The position numbers were made by a program, and so were the translations under genes. Under the pieces are notes generated by a model. That model did no database searches. It was not told the origin of the DNA and was given only the letters and a program-made list of their open reading frames with translations. A stretch of DNA of 64,000 nucleotides from JAASSS01 sp021767745 (GTDB taxonomy: Bacteria; Pseudomonadota; Gammaproteobacteria; UBA5335): contig JAXHVN010000024.1 in NCBI GenBank assembly GCA_034189165.1, forward strand, positions 1-64,000. Reading direction: 5' to 3'. Below, piece by piece: positions 15,208-21,212 of this stretch (the first letter of the stretch is position 1; every line of letters starts with the position of its first letter).

Positions 15208-15401
15208 ACAAGGATCAATGGGAAGGGCGCTGGAACGAGCTGCGGGGCAAGGTCAAGGAGCACCTGGGGCGCCTGACCGACGATGACCTGCAGGAGGCGG
15301 AAGGCAAGCGTGACTCGCTGCTGGCGAAGATCCAGTCCCGCTATGGCGACTCAAAGGACGCCGCCGAGAAGCGGCTGGAAGAGCTGGAGCGCAAGCTCTA
15401 G
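15204..15401 (+). CDS. CsbD-family stress protein
   Basis: This 65-aa, highly charged, helical protein opens with MNKDQWEGRWNELRGKVKE, the hallmark of the CsbD family (sigmaB-controlled in Bacillus and common in proteobacteria under general stress). Molecular function is unknown. The ATG overlaps the TGA of the sugar dehydrogenase gene (ATGA), so the two are translationally coupled. The C-terminal half differs from the shortest CsbD proteins and is predicted to be coiled coil. Confidence 0.85.
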   Translation: MNKDQWEGRWNELRGKVKEHLGRLTDDDLQEAEGKRDSLLAKIQSRYGDSKDAAEKRLEELERKL

Positions 15402-15411
15402 ACGCCCGCAG

Positions 15412-15442
15412 GGCACTGGCTCGCCTTAACGGAGCCAGTGCC
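15412..15442. terminator. Terminator hairpin shared by convergent csbD-like and EF-hand genes
   Basis: GGCACTGGCTC (15412-15422) pairs perfectly with GAGCCAGTGCC (15432-15442) around a 9-base loop. The right part lies inside the last codons and stop of the EF-hand gene, so the hairpin overlaps coding sequence. There is no strong T-run. Confidence 0.5.
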
Positions 15443-16034
15443 GGGCTTCCTGCCACTCGGCCGGGCCCAGTTCGCCGTCATCGTCGAGGTCGGCTGCGGT
15501 ATAGATCGCATCGAGCCATTCGTCGAAGCTGATCTCGCCGTCGGTGTCGATGTCCCAACCGCGAAAGTAGCCGCGCGCCTGCAGCGCCTGGGCAAACTCG
15601 TTGAAATCGATTACCCCGTCGCCGCCGGTGTCCCAGTCATTCCAGTCGCCGCGCGGATAGTCGCGACCGAGCCACCAGCCGCTGGCAGCGCCCCATTCGG
15701 CGCCGTCCAGAGCACCGTCCCGGTCGCGGTCCCAGAGGATGAACAGCCGCGCGTGCAAGGCGTGCGCATCCAGGCGCCTGCCGGCGCGCCAGCGTCGGTA
15801 ATGGCCGTCGCCTCGGAACTGCCGCTCGACTTCATGCTCTGACAGACCGCGCCCTGCCGGCATCGGCCCGCCCTCCCCGGGTCCGGCCGTGCAGCCGAGA
15901 GGTGACAGCAGCAGCAAGAACAGCCATGCCCACTGGCGTGACCGGGGCAGTTCGTGTCGCCACCGCCCGGCGGCTGCGCAGGCGGAAGGCCCGCCTCGCC
16001 CGCCCGGCTGGCTAAGATGTCTGCCGCACGTCAT
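15426..16034 (-). CDS. EF-hand calcium-binding envelope protein with four loops
   Basis: From the ATG at 16034 the product is 202 aa. The start is uncertain because no good ribosome site is visible, and another ATG lies at 16073. A hydrophobic stretch (WAWLFLLLLSPLGC, around residue 40) ends in a Cys with a loose lipobox, suggesting a lipoprotein. The C-terminal half has four EF-hand loops at residues 102-113 (DRDRDGALDGAE), 135-146 (DTGGDGVIDFNE), 161-172 (DIDTDGEISFDE) and 182-193 (DLDDDGELGPAE). Loops 1, 3 and 4 are canonical. Loop 2 has Gly at position 3. It should bind calcium at the cell envelope. Its role is unknown, and its promoter must overlap that of the divergent peroxidase. Confidence 0.7.
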   Translation of the reverse strand: MTCGRHLSQPGGRGGPSACAAAGRWRHELPRSRQWAWLFLLLLSPLGCTAGPGEGGPMPAGRGLSEHEVERQFRGDGHYRRWRAGRRLDAHALHARLFILWDRDRDGALDGAEWGAASGWWLGRDYPRGDWNDWDTGGDGVIDFNEFAQALQARGYFRGWDIDTDGEISFDEWLDAIYTAADLDDDGELGPAEWQEARHWLR

Positions 16035-16072
16035 TGCACAATCACAGGTCCGTTGACACCCAAGGAGCCTCA

Positions 16073-17098
16073 ATGAGGATCGTATCTTTCGCCAGTTCGG
16101 CGGTTCTGGCGCTGGCCGCCGCGACGGCGGGCGCCTACGAATGGCAGCCGCTGCCCGAGGCGGCGCCGGAGCCGGCCGATAATCCGACCACCGAGGAGAA
16201 GGTGACCCTCGGCCGCATGCTCTACTTCGATCCGCGGCTGTCTTCGGAGAGCACGATCTCCTGCTTCTCCTGCCACAATATCCTGGAGGGCGGCGACGAC
16301 AATCGGCCCGTTTCCCCCGGAGTGCACGGCCAGATGGGTACCCGCAACGCGCCGACGGTGTGGAACTCGGCGTTCCTGTCCGTGCAGTTCTGGGACGGAC
16401 GGGCGCCGACGCTCGAAGAGCAGGCCAAGGGCCCGATCACCAACCCCATCGAGATGGGCATGTCCACGCACGATGATGCCGTGGCGCGCGTGCAGGAGAT
16501 CGAGTCCTACCAGGCCTACTTCGATGATGCCTTCGGCGATGGCGCCGCCGTCAACCTCGACAACATCGTCAAGGCGATTGCCGCCTACGAGCGCACTCTG
16601 ATCACGCCGGACAGCGCCTATGACCGCTGGGCCAAGGGTGAGCAGGATGCACTGACCGAGCAGCAGCAGCGAGGCGCGGAGACGTTCGTCGAGGTCGGCT
16701 GCGTGACCTGCCATTCCGGGCCGATGTTCAACGGGCCGCAGCTGCCGATCGGGCAAGGGTTCTACATGAAGTTCCCAACGTTCACCGACAGCCCCTACGT
16801 GGCGCAGTACGGGTTCATGGAGGACCCCGGCCGCTACGAGGCCACCGGCAACGAGGCAGACCGCCACATGTGGCGGGTGCCGACGCTGCGCAACATCGCC
16901 GTGACGGGGCCCTACTTTCACAACGGCAGCGTGGCCGATCTCGGTGCGGCCGTGCGGGTGATGGCGGCCACGCAGCTCAACCGTGAGCTGACCGACGCGC
17001 AGGTCGCCGACATCGTGGCCTTCCTCAACGGCCTCACCGGGCCATTCGGCGACAAGGAAATTCCGGACCTGCCGGAATCGCCGCTGGCTCAGGAATAG
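16073..17098 (+). CDS. Di-heme cytochrome c peroxidase
   Basis: The 341-aa protein has a signal peptide (MRIVSFASSAVLALAAATAG) and two heme c sites, CFSCH at residues 64-68 and CVTCH at 210-214. This is the plan of bacterial CCP/MauG proteins, which reduce hydrogen peroxide to water in the periplasm with electrons from small cytochromes. The run LGRMLYFDPRLS and the later MWRVPTLRNIAVTGPYFHNG are family signatures. AAGGAG precedes the ATG at 16073. The in-frame ATG at 16034 has no such site and would precede the signal peptide. Some relatives oxidise other substrates, so peroxidase activity is the default call. Confidence 0.9.
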   Translation: MRIVSFASSAVLALAAATAGAYEWQPLPEAAPEPADNPTTEEKVTLGRMLYFDPRLSSESTISCFSCHNILEGGDDNRPVSPGVHGQMGTRNAPTVWNSAFLSVQFWDGRAPTLEEQAKGPITNPIEMGMSTHDDAVARVQEIESYQAYFDDAFGDGAAVNLDNIVKAIAAYERTLITPDSAYDRWAKGEQDALTEQQQRGAETFVEVGCVTCHSGPMFNGPQLPIGQGFYMKFPTFTDSPYVAQYGFMEDPGRYEATGNEADRHMWRVPTLRNIAVTGPYFHNGSVADLGAAVRVMAATQLNRELTDAQVADIVAFLNGLTGPFGDKEIPDLPESPLAQE

Positions 17099-17104
17099 CG
17101 AGGA

Positions 17105-17138
17105 CGTCCGGCGCGGGCCTGCCCGCCCGCGCCGGACG
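17105..17138. terminator. Strong hairpin between convergent genes
   Basis: A perfect 14-bp stem (CGTCCGGCGCGGGC with GCCCGCGCCGGACG, 6-base loop) lies between the stops of the peroxidase and Yip1-like genes. It lacks a T-tract. Bidirectional termination or mRNA end protection is likely. Confidence 0.55.
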
Positions 17139-17150
17139 GTCGGCCACGGC

Positions 17151-17699
17151 CTAGTAGGCCGGCGCGGTGGCGAATTCTTCCGGCCCGAGCAGGCCCAGCA
17201 GCACGACCGCAAAGCCCACATAGATGACCCAGCCGATGAAGGCCACCAGGATCGCGCGGCCGGTGCTGGTGTAGTCCAACGCCTGGCGCACGGCGACGAT
17301 CATGGCGGCCAGCATCCACAGCGAGGCGATCAGCGAGATCACCGGGCCGAGCAGCGGGATGAAGGCCACGATGCGCAGCACGCCGGGCGCACTGGCGAAG
17401 CCGAGCGTCCGCAGCAGCTCGCCCATATCGGTCTGTGTCTCGGCCGCTGGCAGCAGCTTGCCACCGATCAGGTAGATCAGCCCCGCCCAGATGAACCAGC
17501 CGACCAGTGCGGCGATTGTCCCCATGATGAGCGTCGGCACGCCGCCGACCGCCAGCGAGCCGATACCGGCACAGACGCTGGAAATGACGACAACGGCCAC
17601 CGCCTGACCAAGCGCACTGCGGTCGGCTTCGACTTCTTCGTAGAGATTGGGGTCGAGCTTGGCGGCCCGTACCATGCGATCGGTGAAGCTGGATGCCAT
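17151..17699 (-). CDS. Yip1-family inner-membrane protein
   Basis: The chosen ATG at 17699, with AAGGAAG before it, gives 182 aa. The open frame extends upstream but that part overlaps the next gene and is not protein-like. The N-terminus (MASSFTDRMVRAAKLDPNLYEEVEAD) is cytoplasmic, then come five hydrophobic helices of the Yip1 type. Asp and Glu residues at the start match bacterial Yip1-like proteins of unknown function. It is probably a housekeeping membrane protein. No operon partner is evident. Confidence 0.75.
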   Translation of the reverse strand: MASSFTDRMVRAAKLDPNLYEEVEADRSALGQAVAVVVISSVCAGIGSLAVGGVPTLIMGTIAALVGWFIWAGLIYLIGGKLLPAAETQTDMGELLRTLGFASAPGVLRIVAFIPLLGPVISLIASLWMLAAMIVAVRQALDYTSTGRAILVAFIGWVIYVGFAVVLLGLLGPEEFATAPAY

Positions 17700-17789
17700 G
17701 AATCTTCCTTGCTGTCGTTGTGCGACGGTTGACCACGCTTGGTCGGCAAAGTTACAACCCACAGGCCCGGCCGGCCATAGGAGTAGCAC

Positions 17790-18104
17790 GTGGATTCGAT
17801 CGAACTTCGCGGTTATCAGTATGAACTGTTCGCCTCGCACCAGGCCAACGTGCTCGCCCACATGCGGCTGTACGCGGAGCACGGGGTGGTGGGGCATGTC
17901 GAATTCCTTGCCGATGGCGAGCCGTTGCCGCCGGCCGAGCGGCCGCCCAGTGGCCAGCATCGCCTGTACTATCCCTTCTCCTCGCTGCCGATGGTCGTGG
18001 ACCTGTTGCGTAACGAAAAACCGGTCTTTCTGGTATGGGCTGGTGCCGCCGGTAGCCGGCTTTCCACCAGCCCCGAGCCGGTCGGCGAGGGAGAGGAGCG
18101 CTAG
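17790..18104 (+). CDS. Uncharacterised protein
   Basis: A GTG at 17790, with TAGGAG before it, opens a 104-aa soluble protein. It has one conserved-looking core, YYPFSSLPMVVDLLRNEKPV, and a disordered acidic tail. It resembles small conserved hypothetical proteins of proteobacteria, and I assign no function. The stop codon shares the four bases CTAG with the stop of the convergent HAD phosphatase gene. Confidence 0.6.
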   Translation: MDSIELRGYQYELFASHQANVLAHMRLYAEHGVVGHVEFLADGEPLPPAERPPSGQHRLYYPFSSLPMVVDLLRNEKPVFLVWAGAAGSRLSTSPEPVGEGEER

Positions 18105-18871
18105 TTCGCGGGATCGTCCAGCAGCGGCGCCAGCGCCTGTGCCAGATCCGGGGCGAAGCGCATGCGCGGATCCGACTCGGCGCGCTCGCGGTCGGCGTCA
18201 GAACACTTGCCGGTGCCGACCAGCACCGCCTCGAGGCCCGCATCCAACGCGCCCAGTACATCGTTTTCCAGATCGTCCCCGATCATGACGACTTCCCCCG
18301 GAGCCAAGGCCATGTCGCTGCAGGCGGCGTGGAAGAAGGCAGTGGCGGGTTTGCCGAGAACCTGCGCCTGTACGCCGGCGGCATACTCCAGGGCAGACAC
18401 GTAGGCGCCAGCGTCGAGCTCCAGCCCGTGGTCGCCCTGGAAGTAGCGATTGCGGGCGATGGCCAGCAGCGGCGCGCCCGCATGCAGCAGACGAAAGGCC
18501 TCGTTCAGCCGCGCATGCGTGAAGTGCTCCGCCGCATCGCCGACCACGACCGCGTCAGGGTCATGCGGCGCGAACTCGGCGAAGTCGGTCTGCAGCCCGG
18601 GGTGGATCAGCAGGAATGGGTGCAGCTGCCGATGGCGCAGCCAGTCACGCACGGCCAGCGGTGCGGTGTAGATGTCAGCCGGGGTCACCGGAATCTGCAG
18701 GCGGCGCAGTCGCTCGACGATCGTGGCCCGAGGGTGACGTGACATGTTGGTCAGAAAACGATGGGGTATGCCCCGCTCGCGCAGGCGCGCGAGCGCGTCC
18801 ACCGCGCCGGGCAGCGGCTGATCGCCAGCGTAGACAACGCCACCGAGGTCGAGCAGGACTCCGCGTGCCAT
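18101..18871 (-). CDS. HAD-superfamily phosphatase (LHPP/HDHD2-like, NagD fold)
   Basis: From an ATG at 18871 preceded by GGGAGG at good spacing the product has 256 aa. Motif I is LLDLGGVVY, with the nucleophile Asp but Gly in place of the usual second Asp, as in the eukaryotic LHPP and HDHD2 branch. Motif II is LTNMS. The Lys of LGKPATAFF and the acidic MIGDDLENDVLGA complete the catalytic site. This branch hydrolyses small phosphate or phospho-amide substrates. The natural substrate is not inferable. The stop overlaps that of the convergent gene 17790-18104 by four bases. Confidence 0.85.
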   Translation of the reverse strand: MARGVLLDLGGVVYAGDQPLPGAVDALARLRERGIPHRFLTNMSRHPRATIVERLRRLQIPVTPADIYTAPLAVRDWLRHRQLHPFLLIHPGLQTDFAEFAPHDPDAVVVGDAAEHFTHARLNEAFRLLHAGAPLLAIARNRYFQGDHGLELDAGAYVSALEYAAGVQAQVLGKPATAFFHAACSDMALAPGEVVMIGDDLENDVLGALDAGLEAVLVGTGKCSDADRERAESDPRMRFAPDLAQALAPLLDDPAN

Positions 18872-18965
18872 GGGGCATTCCTCCCGATCTTGCCTTGTTC
18901 CAGCACTATCCGCGCCGGACAGTCCTGTCAAGCCGGCAGGGGTCTGCGCGCGGGGGACCAGAAAA

Positions 18966-18987
18966 AAAGCCCCTCGGGAGGGGCTTT
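18966..18987 (-). terminator. Rho-independent terminator (minus strand)
   Basis: On the minus strand AAAGCCCCTC, a two-base loop and GAGGGGCTTT are followed by a seven-T run, a textbook terminator. On the plus strand the T-run is only three. No minus-strand protein gene of convincing quality lies immediately to the right, so the transcript it ends is unexplained. See the candidate RNA next to it. Confidence 0.8.
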
Positions 18988-19160
18988 AAGGCTTCCGTTG
19001 TTGTTGGCATGCGGCCCTTGGCCGCTTATCGCTCGGAAGACGCTGCGTCGCGGACGCTGTTGTTGTCGATGCATACGAGGAGGCTTGACTTGCTCGTGAG
19101 CACAACCCGTGCCAACAGCGGCCGCCGCCGTGGTTCCGGCTCCTGTGTCGCCGGGCAGGG
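18966..19160 (-). ncRNA. Candidate small RNA or leader RNA
   Basis: A minus-strand transcript ending at the terminator could begin near 19160, just downstream of TATAGC (a weak -10 on that strand). The stretch can fold into GCGGCC-AAG-GGCCGC, GACGC-A-GCGTC and ACGAG...CTCGT hairpins and has two single-stranded AACAACAAC-type segments. It also contains short open frames, one reading LLVCIDNNSVRDAASSER before a stop, so a small protein or leader peptide is an alternative. I recognise no known RNA family. The strong terminator is the main support. Confidence 0.35.
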
Positions 19161-19291
19161 ACGCTATACTGCATGCCAGTGACAGCCTGCGTCAGTAATC
19201 GGGCAGGAACTGTCAAGACATCGTCTCTCTCGATTGCTACCGTCCGGCGTCCCGAGGCCGGCCTCTCCACTGGCTTCGTCAAGGAGGATTC

Positions 19292-20365
19292 GTGCGACAG
19301 CTCGTGCAGCGACTTCTGGTGCTCGTCACCCTCATCATCATGGCCCCCGGCAGCGCGGCCGAGCCGCTGCGCGTCGGCATCAAGCAGGCGCCGCCATTCG
19401 TCATCCTCGAGCAAGAACAGGCGCCAACGGGTCTGAGCGTCGAGCTGTGGGAGTCCATCGCGGAGGAGCTCGAGCTTGAGTTCGAATACCAGGTCGAGGA
19501 CCTCGAGGGGCTGGTCGACAAGGTGGCGAGCGCTGAGCTGGATCTGGCCGTGGCGGCGCTCTCGCCGACCGTGGAGCGCGAGCAGCGCATGGACTTCACG
19601 CACCCGATCTATAACGCGGGCTTCGCGATCGCCGTGCCGCGTGACGGCGGCGGGGCGGCGTGGTTGGGCGCGATCAGCCGCTTGTTCTCGTGGGAGTTCG
19701 CGTCCGCCATCATCGCCCTGGGCGCGCTGCTGCTGCTCGTCGGCCTGCTGGTCTGGCTGTTCGAGCGCCGCCGCAACGACGAATTCGGGCATACGACGGC
19801 CGAGGGCCTGGGCGATGGCTTCTGGTGGGCGGCGGTGACCATGACCACCGTTGGCTACGGCGACAAGGCGCCCAAGACGCTCGGCGGGCGGATCGTCGGC
19901 CTGATCTGGATGTTCGCGGCGGTAATCATCACGTCGAGCTTCACCGCCGCCATCGCCACGGCGCTGACCGTCAGCAGCCTCGATCGCGGCATTCAGGGGC
20001 CGGAGGATCTGGATGGCGTGCGGGTCGGTACCGTGGCCGAGTCCAGCGGTGCTGCGTGGCTGTCCGGACGCGCGATCATCCCCCGGGAATTCCCTTCGCT
20101 CGACGCCGCGCTCGAGTCGCTGGCCGAGGGAGTCCTGGACGCGGTCGTCTACGATGCACCGCTGCTGCGTTATTCAGTGCGTCAGCATCACGAGCCGGCG
20201 CTCGCGGTCCTGCCGAGCGACTTCGGCCGCCAGAACTACGCATTGGGCCTGCGCGAGGGGCTCGCCGAGCGGGAGTCGATCAACCAGGCGCTGTTGCGCC
20301 AGGTGAACGCGCCGGGCTGGCAGGAGCGTATTGCGGATTATCTGGGAGCGGACGCCGTGCCCTGA
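19292..20365 (+). CDS. GluR0-like ligand-gated ion channel
   Basis: This 357-aa protein has the layout of prokaryotic ionotropic glutamate receptors. A signal peptide (to about 23) is followed by the first half of a periplasmic solute-binding domain (24-125, with RVGIKQAPPF and the conserved MDFTHPIY). Next come membrane helix M1 (136-157), a pore loop with the potassium selectivity filter TVGYG (186-190) and helix M2 (200-224). The second half of the binding domain follows (233-350). M2 ends SSFTAAIATALT, matching the SYTANLAAF motif of animal receptors. It should form a tetrameric potassium channel gated by an external amino acid or similar ligand. The GTG start has AAGGAGG before it. Confidence 0.88.
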   Translation: MRQLVQRLLVLVTLIIMAPGSAAEPLRVGIKQAPPFVILEQEQAPTGLSVELWESIAEELELEFEYQVEDLEGLVDKVASAELDLAVAALSPTVEREQRMDFTHPIYNAGFAIAVPRDGGGAAWLGAISRLFSWEFASAIIALGALLLLVGLLVWLFERRRNDEFGHTTAEGLGDGFWWAAVTMTTVGYGDKAPKTLGGRIVGLIWMFAAVIITSSFTAAIATALTVSSLDRGIQGPEDLDGVRVGTVAESSGAAWLSGRAIIPREFPSLDAALESLAEGVLDAVVYDAPLLRYSVRQHHEPALAVLPSDFGRQNYALGLREGLAERESINQALLRQVNAPGWQERIADYLGADAVP

Positions 20366-20383
20366 GCGTGCCCCCCGGCGCTG

Positions 20384-21034
20384 TCATCGGTGGTGCTGCT
20401 GACGGCGCCAGTAGAGCATCAGCAGGCCGCCGAACAGCATGCCGCCGAGATGGGCGAAGTGCGCCACGCCCGACAGGGTGCCGGTAACGCCGAACAGCAG
20501 TTCGAGGGCGCCATAGCCGATGACGAAATACTTGGCCTTCACCGGGATCGGTGGAAACAGCAACAGCAATCGTTCTTCCGGAAAACGCATTCCGAACGCG
20601 AGCAGGATGCCGAATACGCCGCCGGACGCACCGACCGTCGGATTGATCGACAGACCCTCGGGATTGAGCAGTGGCGACAACACCAATAGCTGCGTGAGGC
20701 CGGCGCCGACGATGCAGACGAGATAGTAAACGGCGAATCGTGCCGGGCCCCAGACCTGCTCCATCCGCGTGCCGAACATCCAGATCGCGAACAGATTCAG
20801 GAAGAGATGGGTGAAGTTCGCGTGCAGGAAGGCGTAGCTGAGCAACTGCCACGGGTGGAACTGCGGCACGGCCAGCGGTCCCTGCTGCGTCAGCACGTAT
20901 TCCGGCGTCCCGAGCGGCCAGAGCGCAAATTCCGCCAGCAGCGACAGCCCACCCGCCGCCTGCAGCAGATAGATCGCAATATTGGCAATGAGCAGGTTGC
21001 GGACGATAGGCGGGAACAGGACTCGGCCGTTCAA
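20384..21034 (-). CDS. Rhomboid-family intramembrane serine protease
   Basis: The 216-aa protein has six hydrophobic helices and the rhomboid signatures: HANFTHLFLN (His76 and Asn80), GASGG with nucleophile Ser137, and AHFAHLGG with catalytic His195. It cleaves the transmembrane segments of membrane proteins. Candidate substrates are not evident nearby. The TTG at 21034 gives the expected short cytoplasmic start (PPIVRNLLIANIAIYLL), but no Shine-Dalgarno sequence is clear, so the start is uncertain. The gene diverges from the cyclic-di-GMP gene. Confidence 0.88.
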   Translation of the reverse strand: MNGRVLFPPIVRNLLIANIAIYLLQAAGGLSLLAEFALWPLGTPEYVLTQQGPLAVPQFHPWQLLSYAFLHANFTHLFLNLFAIWMFGTRMEQVWGPARFAVYYLVCIVGAGLTQLLVLSPLLNPEGLSINPTVGASGGVFGILLAFGMRFPEERLLLLFPPIPVKAKYFVIGYGALELLFGVTGTLSGVAHFAHLGGMLFGGLLMLYWRRQQHHR

Positions 21035-21149
21035 TATTGTGACTACCCAGAATACCTAGCGATGGCTGGGGCGTTGAGGCCATCAGCAATAAAATCGTGG
21101 TGCCAGGCCGCGATTGTACCGCGTAGCGACTAAAGTCCAACTAAAGCCG

Positions 21150-21178
21150 TTGCGCCAGCGTGGGCGATAGATTATACA
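21150..21178 (+). promoter_or_regulatory. Candidate sigma70 promoter of the PAS-GGDEF-EAL gene
   Basis: TTGCGC (21150-21155) and TATACA (21173-21178) are separated by exactly 17 bases, about 35 bases upstream of the GTG start. Confidence 0.5.
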
Positions 21179-21212
21179 TCCTGCGACACGATCGGCGGGT
21201 ACCAGGAGTTCA

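Larger units (their letters stand above)
18872..19291. other. 420-base intergenic region
   Basis: This is the only gap over 300 bases. It contains a strong minus-strand terminator near its left end, a structured stretch that could be a minus-strand small RNA or leader, a TATACT box (19165-19170) that may drive the rightward channel gene, and the ribosome site AAGGAGG at 19281-19287. I see no convincing long protein gene, tRNA or known RNA family in it. Confidence 0.6.

Noticed and set aside
18986..19175. Minus-strand open frames ending at the terminator
   Set aside because: No clear ribosome site. All three frames are open over short lengths, so I report the region as a possible RNA rather than a gene.
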